This document shows positions 1-12,105 of a DNA stretch of 64,000 nucleotides, in pieces. The position numbers and the translations under genes are program-made. The stretch covers positions 6,386,001 to 6,450,000 of the forward strand of contig JAGUCH010000001.1 of the NCBI GenBank assembly GCA_019096065.1, given 5' to 3'. This DNA is from Paracyclopina nana. Taxonomy: Eukaryota; Arthropoda; Copepoda; Cyclopoida; Cyclopettidae. The notes beneath the pieces were generated by a model. It worked only from the letters and a program-made list of their open reading frames with translations. It did not search any database and was not told the origin of the DNA. Within the stretch, counting starts at the first letter, position 1. Each line of letters begins with the position of its first letter.

Positions 1-1653
1 GCGTGGATCTTGACATCCACATACGGTGATATTTTAGAGCTGTGTGGAGGAGAAAAAAAGTTAACCATTTTGTTGCAGTACTTTATCAGGGCCTACTGGG
101 CTGTATCCTGTATAGGTTTTTCCTGTTTTTCACGCTACAGTTGGTAAGCTCTTGCTGCAGTAAAGACGATTTCTATTACGATAGTTTGTTCTATTTTCAG
201 TTATTATTGGTTTATCTAATTGCGCATTTCCTGACCACCAAGATGCTGTGAATGCACGTTTGCTGAGCTTTCTTCTTCCCGTCGATTTTTGTTTGACGTT
301 TGTGCAGTTCATTTTTTTCGATGATTTATTAGTGCATACTAATGATCCAACCAACCAAATCTGACATCCAGTGGAGCAAAGTCAATAGATTATGCTACTT
401 TGTCTCCTCTCGCATAGAAGAACAAACGACCACAGTTCTGCTGCAACTTTTCCTCCTTTGTCAGCTCTCATGATCTTTAAAATATTATGGCATTTTCGAG
501 CTAAGCTCAAGGAGTTAAACCGAGCATAGCTTTTTCTTGATATCTTTTGGAAGACAGCTGCGAAGAAAATGCTTGATTTGGAAGCTTTGAATATGTTTTC
601 ATCTTGAACAACTATCTCCTCCCACACTTTTATTGATGTGAGACTTTTGAGGCTTGTGGTCATCGCAACTGGAAAAAATGTAGCTGCCGTGAGATGAGTG
701 GCGTTGAAGTAAGTTATGGGGAAACTTTCCAACCAAAAGCTGCCAAAATAAGAACGAAAGCAATAAGCTACTTGGCAAACTTGTGCGAAAAAGGGGAATC
801 TTCTTTCTTCACAGTCGAGTTTTGACCTCTAGCTTGCACGCATCGATGAGCTATTCTTGTGTATCCTTAACTAGATGTCCGCAGAAGCAACTAAAAACCT
901 GTGCAGTTTCTTTTCACATTGAGTTGACACTTGAGATTTCACAAGTACCACCAGGCTTTGCCAAAGATGCTGGTATGTGTCAAAACCATGAAAAATCTTT
1001 TTCGTGTTGGCAGCCGCATTCAGAGCTGCACCACTGTTCGTAGTAGTGACGTCGGTAGCTGAGAGTTTTCATTTGCGAAAAAAGTTTGCTTTTGTTTGCA
1101 ACTTTCGATGCTTTCTTCTTCATTGAAGCTCTCTTCGTGCGGCTCCAATACAATGGGAAAAAATTGTGCGTCGTTAATTAATTAGTCCTGTAACTTTAGT
1201 AATTGTAGGACAAAATGAGGCTTATCAGCTGGTTTAGGTCTTGGCTTTCTGTAAGTTAGAAATATGGTTTGTGTCACGTGACCTTGGTGGAAGCAGGAAA
1301 TTATAAATGACTTAGAAGATCGCTATGTTTGGCTCATTAGCCATCTAGTGATGCCAGTCGTAGGAAATATTTCATTGCTTAGTTACGCATTTTTAGCTTT
1401 CACTTCAAGCCATCATCATCCTAGTTAACCGAACAGGCCTGCTTTCTAGCTGCTTAGTCAATTAATTTTCTTGTGTGTCCCTGACAGAGAAGTCATTAGA
1501 TCATGGCAAAAAAAATCTTACTATCTTTAGGGAATGGCAAATGGACTAGAGAATATTCAAGTGCACTGCTGCGGTTTTTATCGCCCCATTGCACTTCTCT
1601 CTATTTTTTTGCAAAGGAAATACAAGGCTAATGTTCCTCTCTGCTTATTCTAG
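1..1653. other. Gene-free stretch upstream of the first recognised nAChR exon
   Basis: I see no convincing coding exon here. The receptor gene that starts at 1654 lacks its signal-peptide exon, which must lie in this stretch or before the window. The open frames here are short, have no splice context that joins them in phase to 1654, and show no hydrophobic leader followed by a usable donor. Treated as intron or 5' flank. Confidence 0.5.
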
Positions 1654-4600
1654 GTTTGTGCTCCCAAGAGGAGGAGAGGCTGGTGCGTGACCTTTTTCGA
1701 GGCTACAACAAGCTTATACGACCTGTGCAAAACATGACGCAGAAGGTAGAGGTCGCCTTCGGATTGGCTTTCATTCAGCTCATCAATGTGGTTCGTATCT
1801 TTCTCGTTTTTCTCTCTTTTTCAGTGCAGGCACTTAAAAAGATATTCGGCAGAGTTCATGCGTGCATAACAAGTAGAGTTGTATTTGCAAAATCCTCTGT
1901 AGGCATATTTTTATACCCCTCATTTTTTTACGTCATCGTTTAATACGATTTTTATGAATGGCACTTCTGCCTTCACTGAATTATTTCACAAAAGCGTCAA
2001 TCTTGTTAAATGTCTAGAAAGCCCCATGGCTTTCGCTTTAACTGCCAATTAGAAAAATGGCCTCGTGTTTCATGAGTCTCAAGTAATGGCTTTGGCTTCC
2101 AAAGTCCCTTGGAAAATTTTTGAATAAATGCAGATTTTTTAAAGACACTCTAATCTGCATTTCTCCAAGATTATTCGCTCAAATGATGTCTTCTTGGTTG
2201 CTGATTCACAGACAACACACGATGATAGTACTAAAAAAGGGTTTTCGTGCACTTGAAGAGGAACTTTCGTTTTCCCCACCAGAACTTTTCCCTTTTTTTC
2301 GTTAAATAATTGATTACTTATCAAGGTTGATTTTAGCTCTCGATGATTACTTGTCTCGGTTGCAAATCAGTGACGGAATTCAATGCTGAGAAATCAATTT
2401 GCTAATGAAAAGTAACTGATAATCAAAGTTGATTATATCCTGATCATTTCTTATGCTTGGCCACTTTCAGCAGATTATTCAGGAACTTTTCAGGAACTTT
2501 CCATCAATTGAGTTCAGTTAGTATTCAAGGACTTGATTTCAGCTATTATTCAGGGACCTGTCAAAAATTATTTTTTATAGCTTTCTAGCTTTTTGATTAG
2601 GCTTACTCATTCTTTAAACAATGATGGCTTATTACTGAAAGAAAGAGCCAATATGAAAGTTTACCCAGGGTGGACTCGAACCCATGAACCTCAGATTTGG
2701 AATCCAGTGCCTTGCCTCTAGACCACAGATGACTCACTCTGATTTGGGCTTTTTTAGCTATAATATTGTGTAGAACATACTCTAGATGGAGCTAGCTTTA
2801 ATTTTTAGAGTACTTGGACATGTTTTTTAAGTCCAGGTGTCACTGAATAGTTTTTGACTGCTCAAGAAGAATACATAATTGAAAGATTGCTGAAATTAAA
2901 AGTTCAAAATAGCTCTTGAAACTGTGAAAAAGTATTTATAATTAATAGTTCTCGAACAAAAGTATGTGAATAGTTCTTGAACTAAGAAAAAAATAAATCA
3001 TTCTTGAAAAGTTATTGACATGAACATTCCTAAATTGTTATTGAATACTCAAGTTTCATTCATTATTGAAAAGCTACTGAACATAAGCTCTTGCATAGTT
3101 CTTGAATTGTCAAGAAGCTTTTGTTGTTGAAAAGTTGCTGAAATGAACATCACTGAATAGTTCTTGAAAAAATAAGCATAATTTATTGTTGAAAAGTTGA
3201 TGATTGAAAGTTCTTGAATAGTTCTTGAATTATCAAAAAGTATTCATTATTGAAAAGTTGTTGAATTGAACATTACTGAATAGTTCTTGAATAGTCAAGA
3301 AATATTCATCAATGAATGTTTATCGAGATTTGTGTTTAAGATTCTTTGCCAAGAATTCGAGTAATAATCATAAACGATTATTTCTTTGAGTCAAATTAAC
3401 CGACTAATCGAGACAAAATCGTAGAACGATTCTTTACCGAATACATACTTTGGAGGAATCGTGTAACATTCGTTCTCGAATCGGGAACCTAAGTTCTGGT
3501 GGGGTTATGTTTCCTTGGCTCATCATCTTCCGCGTCTTTGATCGTGGCATGCTTACGGTTGTGATCGCTTCATATTGACTGACGTCGCAACCTCGCCAGA
3601 AAATAAGAACTAAATAAGCAACAGCAATCATGCTACGATCAAAGACACAGAAGATAATAAGCTCTTGTCATAATTAAATTAAGTCAGCTGTTAAGAGAAC
3701 TTCAATTTTGAGAAGTTGATTTCCAACTTGTATTTGTCGAGCGCCCACTGCTCCTGTAGATAGACAACAACCGTAAAATAGTAGAGAGGGAAAGTTTGCA
3801 TGGGAGTTTCTAAAACTTTATCCTTTTTAATGATTTTTTGCTTTTTCTTTGCAGAACGAGAAAAACCAAATCATGAAAAGCAATGTCTGGCTGCGGCTGG
3901 TAAGTGTAACTCCATCAGTTCTATTCTGTCATGGCAATCTTTGAGAAGGCTTGAATTTTTGCTCTCATTTATCTTTCAGGTGTGGAACGACTATCAGTTA
4001 CAGTGGGATGAGGCCGACTATGGCGGTATCAGTGTGCTCAGATTACCTCCAGACAAAGTCTGGAAACCAGACATAGTGTTATTCAACAAGTAAGAGAAAA
4101 AATCTTTTGAAATTGGCGAATGCAATCTCGACAAAGTGCCAACTCAGACACTTGGAAGCGATGTCAAGCTTTCCTAATTCTAGCGCTTATTGTGTATTTC
4201 AGTGCTGACGGCAATTATGAAGTCCGCTACAAATCAAATGTACTCATTTATCCTGATGGAGAGGTGCTGTGGGTACCACCTGCTATTTATCAGGTAACTA
4301 CTTATGCAATGTTGATGGCATGCGCTAAATATTTAGGCGATGAGCTCTTTATAGCGCCTGTAATGCGCACTTTCAAGCTACTTCTTATGCATCTTCGTGG
4401 GGGGAACTTTTAGTCGTCTCATACACAATTTACGGCGCCTGACACACATGCTGATGAAAATTCAACGAAGTTGATTCTCCATGCTTGTTTTGACAGTTGG
4501 CTGTGAAAATCCGCATTCAATCTAAAAACTTACTCGAGAAAGCTCCTAGCTGCTCGCAGTATACTGCTACAGCAGCGCGCCATTCTCCTCGCAATTTTCT

Positions 4601-7600
4601 TGAATAGGACTTTTATTTTTCTGCATTGCATGTCTTGACATTGGCACAGAAAAGAACGAAGACATTTGTGACCTCTATCTTGTTCGTTGGACGGCAATGC
4701 CCAAAGCTGCTGCCTGTTTTCCTACTGTAGAGTCGCCGTTTTTGTTGTTGTTGCTTCTTCCTCACTTCTGGCAGCCAGCGTTCTGGAGGAAAAAGTGGCT
4801 GGCAGAAGATAATAGAACCCGAGGACAAAAGTCAAGCTTGCTACAGGCTATCTTGGATACAGCAGTACCTTCGGTGTCGACGCAAAAGCTGCTACGCGGC
4901 TGCACTGAGGCAAATTTTCATTGCTCTTGGCTAATTTGTGCGAGGTTTTTTTCCATATTTGGTCTGTGTGTGACACTTTCATCATCTTGATATCAGCTTT
5001 GAAGAGGAGACAACCCAGTTGTTGGCTTATCTTGCCCAAGGGTAGCTTAGCAAAACTTGAAGCCAGCTAGAAATTATTTATTGTCGTTATGCGATGAACT
5101 GCCGTTCGGAGGGAAGCTAGCGTAATTTATGTAAGTGAGTTGATTAATTAAAGTTGGTTTTATTCAGACTGGCTGCATTGTTGTTGAGTGTCAAGACTCG
5201 TTTTCTACTATGTTGAATAAAAGCTAGCTGCTTTGAATGCGTTGTGGCAACTAACATTGCTACGCTCTGGTACTTTTGCATTCCGAAATGAGCTAAACTT
5301 GGCCCACTTTGTTCCTCTCCTCTTCAAGAGTAGGAGCAGCTACTTGCGCTTAGACGTAGCCTCTAATCCCTAGCAGCCTCAAAATCTCAAGACCTCATGC
5401 CTAGCTTACTTCTTTGCAAATATGCATTTTAATCTAACCAACAGCCCTTTTTTGTCGGATGACCTGAATTGAGGACGGACCTCATAAATAATCGTAGAAG
5501 CTCTCTCCCTATGGCTGCAAATGAGGTCAGCTCTGGAAGCGGCAGCCAAGGAAGAACAGTTGAGGCCGAGACTAATTGAAGCTTAATTTACTCAGCATCA
5601 ACAGATGCTTTCGCTTAAGTGTGGCAGCATTTGTTAACTTTACTCAAGACGACGAGATGATAGCACTTGCTTTTTTGCCAATTTTGGCCTTAACAAGGGG
5701 ATCAAATCAAGCGCCAATATCGTTCCAGCAATGCATTTAAAGTGCATTCCGCCGCCATTCGTTCTCGCGAGGAGCATGAGTTCGAGTGGCAACTAAATTA
5801 GTGGCAATGCAATGCTGCTACTGCTTTTTTGCCATTACCAGTGAGACGGTTTAACTTTTGTGGAGGGTCGCCAAATGACCGAAGATATTTCACTTTGATG
5901 CACGACTGCAAAAAATGGCTCAAAGGGCATCTATTTATGGTCCCACCACGTTGGAGTCGAGCGAACCTTTTGGCAAGATATTGCTCTCATTGTGCCCTTA
6001 ACTGCTAGCTGCGTTTTCTGCTGCTTGGACGCGTTCAGGAATCCCTGTGAAAGGCCAAGTTTTTATCACCTTTGAAAAAGTGCATTTTCGACCCAGTTGG
6101 CTCCTTTTTCTGCTGCTGTGCTAGTGCTAGTGCTTTCAACCCCCTAAAAAAGAAAGCCCTCGTTTGAATTTCGAGAAGAAAACTGGCAGAATTTCTCTGC
6201 GTAGAAGATATCCAGCTGTGCTTGTTTTTATGGGTTTGGCACTAAAAGAAGTGTAAGGGCCATTTTACCACTTGTGTACAGATAGGATGGCAGCGGCCAG
6301 CGGCCTACCGACGATTCGTCTATGACCAAATCCATTGGAAGATCATAAATCCAAGCACCCCACTGTGCCTTCGTCGGATATGACAACGCATGCCAGGGCC
6401 ATAATATTATAACATCAAAAGCTGCGAAAAAGAAATGGAACTTGAACCACTCGCCGAATGCTAGGAATTGCTAGACGCTGCTCACTAACCAGGAGGAGAG
6501 AAAGCAAGCAATCTTCTCCGTGATTTTAAAACTTCTTTACCTGAGCCACATGATCTGGTTGGTGTAGCACTACTCGTACGTATGCGTAGGCAGCAGTTGT
6601 TTTCTCGTTGTACAATTCCCGTAGGTTACTTTAGTCGGCCTCCTCTGAGGAAATGTCTCTCTCTCTCTCTCAACTAAAAGCGGGCGTCGGCAAAAAGGCT
6701 GAATTTGAATTTTCTTGGCAAATTAGGGGATTTGTGTGCGCGGTTTGCGCGCGTGGCTCAACCCAGAACTGCATCATTCAAGCCCTCCTCATCGCTTGTC
6801 TGATCTTGACGTTAGTGCATTATTTGGTGGCCTGGTTGTGTGTGAGAATTGGTTATTTACTCTCTGAGCTAGTAGCAGTTGCTTTGTTGTGCGCCTATTA
6901 GCAAGTAAATAATTTGGTATCCGTAGAAGCAATCAAGATGCATCAACTTTGGTTAGGACTACAACACAGCGAGATAAAAGCTTCGTCCCAGCACATAATC
7001 ACTGCTTTCCAAGTGTCAAGGCCACATGAGACCAAGTGCCTTATGACTCCTCTGTTCAAGTGCATACAACATACTTAGGAGAAAAGCTTCTTATTCCCCG
7101 TCTCAAATGCCATTTTTTATCGAGGCAAACGCTTTTTGGGTTCCATTATCTCGCCAGCTGCTGAACACTACAACTATGTACTCGGAGGAAATTAGAACGA
7201 AAAGTTCGCCTAGTTGACCCCCTTCGGTCACGTGGTGGCCAATGGTCCCATGGGCTTTGGACTTGCTGCAGTGCTCGCGACTCAACTCCAACCTGATTTG
7301 ATCTGAGAGTAGCCCCAACTCGTGGATTGGCAGCTAATTCCTATTGAGAGGAATAGTAACAAAGCATCAGCATGCTTTTTGATTTGGGACAGTGATGAAC
7401 GAGCACTTTGCTTTCATCGGTGAATAGCAGCTGGCATATTTAGTTGGCTTGCCCAGAAAAGTGCCCGAATGACAGTTTAGAAGGCTCCGTTGACCAACCA
7501 ACATCGTCATGGTCCCATGGGAACCTGAAAGGCTGATTCCCTAGGCAGCCACACATTTCTTTGGCTGCAGCCGCGTCGCCACACGGCTCTTCTTTGTCCG

Positions 7601-10600
7601 GAATAAATCTGGAAAATTACAATTTCCGCCAGCGGAAGCCATTTGCGCGCCACTCCTTTGTCACTTCATCTGATAGTTGGGCAAAAATTGATATTTGAGT
7701 GTAGGAGCTGTTGACAGTGCCATACACAAAGATGATGTCATTCACTTGTGACATCTGGACAATGCATTCATGCTCTGTAGTGTTTGTGCAACACTTGATG
7801 AAATTAGGACAGCAGCATGCTTGTTTTCTTGCTCGGCCGTCACCACGACGGCCATGTAGCAGTATGCTACAGTAAAATTGAAAGAATGGAGTTGTTGCTG
7901 CTGGCCGTGATGGATTAAAAGAGAGCCGTTTCCACACTCAGATAAATTGTAGTTGGCCGCTTGAGCACTCGTTGCTCAGTGTGATGTGCCAGTTTAAGGG
8001 ATTCACTTGGTTGAGCCGATGAGGATAAGAAGGGTGGACCGATGAAATTGCTTTCACTTGCCGCCAAATAATAAATGAGATTTGATAACGTCGCAACTAA
8101 CGTTCTCTGGTCTGTCCGATAGGAAAGTGAAATAGCTTCTTTCTCCATCTCTCTTTGTGCCCTGTTTTCCTCGTTGGTGGCTGGCTGGAATTCACTCAGG
8201 AATTGACCAAGAAGCCACCACCAGCCAGCTAGTTTTGAGGAGCTTTTTGACTCTCTTTCAAGTGGAATGGATCCCATTCGTATTCCAGAGGAGGCAGGAT
8301 GTGGCCTTAACTCCAAATTTTTCGAGGTCTCTCCTCTCTTTACCTTCTAGGGTGATGTGCATTCGTGCATTAAGGCCTTTTTGCAGAGGCCTCAAAGGGG
8401 ACAAAATCGAGTGTTTGCTTCGACATAGAGAATCATCTGGATTTTGTCCAACTAATCTTTTCATCGTCTGGATGAGAGAAAAGTGTCACCAAGATTGATG
8501 TTGACCATATTTCACCAGAAGGCGCACGCGCGCGCGCTCGACTCGGAAACAAGCGACTCTTTCTGCAAATGCAAGCACAAAGCACTCGAGAATGACCTCA
8601 TTTCATAAATTGGGGCCTCTTTCCAAAAAAGCCATCGCTTGAATGTCCCTAATACTTGGTCTCCTCCTCAAACATAAAAAACATTCTTTTTACCAGGCCT
8701 AATGGCTTGAAAACTACTACTGCTGCTCCTATCACTATTCAGTGGGCGGTTACTTTTAAGTGAATTGAGTTCAATAGACGAGTTCCTTCACCCATAAATA
8801 AGTATAGAACTACTACTACTACCATTTGCCATTATTGGGTTTTTTCCGTCGGTTGGTCTAGCCACATTTTTCTGCCAAAAGATATTGCTTCTTTAACCGA
8901 AGAAGTATGTGATGCGGCACTTTGAATTCCCACCATCATTCCCTCAGGAGGGATGAAACTTGTAATAGTGGCAATAAAACTATGAAACTCGATAACTCGG
9001 CGGCCATGAAGGCCGCAGATCTGCAAGAAGTGAAGGCTATCGGTAGCACTTTCTGTGCCCTTATTGTATGGCAATACATTCTGCCACAACTTAGTCAGCG
9101 AAGATTAAAGTTAAATGTAGCCCTTTTATGTATCGGTTTTTGGCTACGCCTAGCTCAGTGAGCCGAAAATAAGAAATGACTATAGAGCTCCGTTTGAAGA
9201 CGATCACTTTTTATTGGAGCTTTTAAGGGCTCTCGACCAAAAAAATGCCTATAGCGCGCGACCTCCATTCTCAGCGTACACACACGAACACAAAAAGGGC
9301 CTTTCTATCTGCTGTGGCTGCCATAGACACGCGCTGTAATTAAGGGAAAAAATTCCAATGTCAAAAGCACTTTTCTCCCGATCGGAAGAGCCTTTTAATT
9401 GAAGCGGCAAGAGCTGTTGGATAGCAATAATGGCCCTCTCCTTTGTTTGTGAGCGGTGGTACATTTAGTAATACAAACAGTAATGGTCGTTGATTCAGCC
9501 GAGCGGCAAATAATCCCTTCTTGCATCAACTGCACTGCTCATTATTTTGCCTCCATCCACCTCTAATGCGAAAACCGTTTTTTCTTGGCCGCGCTGCTAA
9601 ACGCGATATTTTCCCCCTGATACCAAATGATCGATGGCTGGTGAAAGTACTATAGTTAAGTGATTGACCGTCAGGAGACTCCCGCTGCTTTGGCTACTCT
9701 AGCATCCTGATATGCGCACGCCATAAATGCGTAGGGGTATGGCTCGCTGTATTTTGCCTCTGCATTACTATTTCTGTTGATTCCTGCTAAGATTGGAGGA
9801 AATAGGTTTCCAATATTGATAAAGCCGCGGGAGTCCGATGCTCACTTCTACGGGCTACTACACTAAAAACCTTTTCTCTCTTTCAGAGCTCTTGTACAAT
9901 AGATGTCACTTACTTTCCTTTCGATCAGCAAACGTGTATTATGAAGTTCGGGTCATGGACCTTCACTGGTGATCAGGTAAAACAGAAACTCTTGCTTATT
10001 GGTATTCAATACCCGTGTATTGTTTTTTCCTCGCGGTGCATCGAATGAAAGTGCCCATAAAAATGCACTTAACAGCCGCCAGCTAGCAAGCAGCTGCTTA
10101 TTTTGCTTTTCTTCTGGAGCAGGCTGGTGCTGTTCCAGCAGAGCTATTTCCGATGAAATTTTTATGTGCACACTACCAGAAGAGGATGGCTCGAACTTGC
10201 TCCTCGACTGCCATATCGTAGTATTACAAAGCGTTCGGAGTAGGGGCAATTTCTGCCTATAGGACACTTCTTCTCCGCCCTATTATTGAGGAGGTGATTT
10301 GTACCCATTTGGTTTTGAGCCCTTTTCTTGGCTTGCAGGTGAGCCTGACCCTGTACAACAACAAGGACTACGTGGACCTCTCGGACTACTGGAAGTCCGG
10401 AACGTGGGATATCATCGAGGTGCCGGCCTACCTGAACGTGCACAACGAGTCGATGCCGACTGAGACGGACATCACGTTCTACATCACGATCCGGCGCAAG
10501 ACCCTGTTCTACACGGTGAACTTGATTCTGCCCACCGTCCTGATCTCCTTCCTCTGCGTCCTCGTGTTCTACTTGCCGGCCGAGGCTGGCGAAAAAGTTA

Positions 10601-12105
10601 CCCTCGGCATCAGCATTCTCCTGTCACTCGTTGTGTTCCTCTTGCTCGTCTCAAAGATTCTACCGCCGACATCGCTCGTCCTCCCGCTCATTGCCAAATA
10701 CCTGCTCTTCACATTCATCATGAACACGGTCTCCATCCTGGTCACAGTTGTCATCATCAACTGGAACTTCAGGTATGCTGCGATGATCACACACTTGCTC
10801 GCGGTTTTCATTGTTTGCCTACCATTACAGGGGACCGCGGACCCACTCCATGCCTAATTGGATAAGGATCCTGTTCCTCAAGTACTTGCCCATTTTTCTG
10901 TTCATGAGGCGGCCCAAGAAGACACGGCTCCGGTGGATGATGGAGATTCCGGGGACGTCGCGAAAAATCCCGCCGGGGCCCCCGCCCAACGTCATGTCCT
11001 CGGGCAGTGGGCTCATGGGCGGGCTGCACATGCAGGACGGCGGGACCATGCGCGGCCTCAGCCCGCCAGGCTACCCTCAGGGGCCAGACAAACCGCTGCC
11101 TCCCGTACCGGGAGGCGGACTCGGTGGCTCCACGCCGCCGCCCCCTCCGGTACCTGGCGGCCACATGCGGGCGGGCTCCATGAACGACCTCGACCGCAAG
11201 AACGCGATCGAGGTGATGGAGCTCTCCGATATCCACCATCCCTCGTGCAAGTTGAGCCAAAGCCGTCAGGGCAGCTTCGATGACGACGGCGACGACGTGG
11301 ACGACCGATCGCCCCTGCACGACATGTCGAGCCACTCGCATCACTCGTGCCACTCCTACCACTCGGGTCACCACCAGCCCCCCATGCCGGCCGGAGGCCC
11401 CGGGGGTGGGGGTGGCGGCGGCCGCCGGGATTCGGATCTTTCCGACGCATTCTTGTCACCAGAGGCCTACCGGGCCACGCAGGCTGTGGAGTTCATTGCT
11501 GAGCATCTAAGGAACGAGGATGAATATGTGCAGGTACAATTGCATGGTTCGCAACACTTGGGACATGCATTCCGCCCAAGCCGTGTAGAAATCTAAATTG
11601 GCCGAGAACGTCGAGCGGGGCCTTCTGCTGTCAGGATGTGTGGTATTTTGTGGTGGTGCGCTGTCGAAACAACTTCCTCTTCTTTATCTTCTTGTCAAGA
11701 GCCAATTTTATCCCAGGCAGAGCAGCACACACCAAAGCAGTCAAAGGAAGCTCGGAGAGGAGCCAATCATGAAATTCTGTGGGGAGAAGTAGCTATTTTT
11801 AGCGTGGGACCTTCTGTAACCATGCATGCATGCTCTCGAGAACGCGAGCTGCTAATCTGGAAAATTAGGGCTGCTGTTGTATATACTGTTAGCCAATTAA
11901 AGCCGACCTTCCCGGCTCTAATGAATTTACGTTATTATAGATACGAGAAGACTGGAAGTTTGTGGCCATGGTGGTGGATCGATTGCAACTCTACGTGTTC
12001 TTCATCGTGACCACAGTGGGCACGATCGGCATCCTGATGGACGCCCCCCACATTTTCGAGTACGTCGATCAGGACAAGATCATCGACATCTACAGGGGCA
12101 AATAA
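1654..12105 (+). CDS. nAChRbeta1: Nicotinic acetylcholine receptor beta1-type subunit (5' partial)
   Basis: This is a Cys-loop ligand-gated cation-channel subunit of neuronal plasma membranes. Exons read as 1654-1790, 3855-3899, 3980-4089, 4203-4293, 9887-9976, 10339-10772, 10831-11533 and 11941-12105; all junctions are GT-AG and in phase, giving about 590 residues without the leader. Visible: the Cys-loop (two Cys with 13 residues between, exon at 9887), M1-M3 in exon 10339, the GEKVT stretch at the M2 entrance, and M4 in the last exon ending IYRGK. The loop-C Cys pair is absent, so this is a non-alpha subunit. The match to Drosophila beta1 (nAChRbeta1/ARD), recalled from memory, is close through the ligand domain and M1-M3. 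Loop D reads VWLRLVW; its Arg codon is 3894-3896. The M3-M4 loop (exon 10831) is long and rich in Gly, Pro and His. Exons 10339-11533 are clearly GC-richer than the AT-rich introns. The first exon is missing. Confidence 0.95.
2664..2736 (-). repeat. tRNA-like sequence (tRNA pseudogene or SINE head) in a receptor intron
   Basis: The minus strand carries an A-box-like TGGTCTAGAGG and, about 30 bases on, a perfect B-box core GGTTCGAGTCC, with a 7-base loop TTCCAAA where an anticodon loop (CCA) would sit. The acceptor and T stems do not pair properly, so this is unlikely to be a working tRNA. It resembles a tRNA-derived SINE head or a decayed tRNA gene. It lies in the intron between the receptor exons ending at 1790 and starting at 3855. 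Confidence 0.45.
2826..3325 (+). repeat. Degenerate minisatellite, about 75-bp unit
   Basis: About six diverged copies of one unit follow each other. Each contains a GAATAGTTCTTGAA segment, then a run like CAAGAAGTATTCATTATTG, then GAAAAGTTGCTGAA and a GAACATTACT segment. Unit length is roughly 70-80 bp and varies by small indels. The array lies in the second receptor intron, just after the tRNA-like sequence. It has no open reading frame. Confidence 0.6.
4294..9886 (+). other. 5.6-kb intron of the nAChR gene, no gene seen
   Basis: This intron joins the exon ending at 4293 to the Cys-loop exon at 9887 in phase. The open frames inside (for example 6653-6901) are short and begin in simple sequence such as the TC run near 6656. 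A short alternating GC run lies at about 8522-8537. I see no recognisable gene, RNA or element. Confidence 0.6.

Noticed and set aside
2664..2736. Functional tRNA-Trp gene
   Set aside because: The anticodon loop has CCA, but acceptor and T stems do not pair and the D arm is doubtful.
6653..6901. 82-codon hydrophobic frame in the receptor intron
   Set aside because: It starts in a TC simple repeat, has no splice continuity and no recognisable domain.
10808..11374. 188-codon minus-strand frame and other long frames at 10825-11510
   Set aside because: Shadows of the GC-rich, low-complexity nicotinic receptor exon; no domain on these frames.
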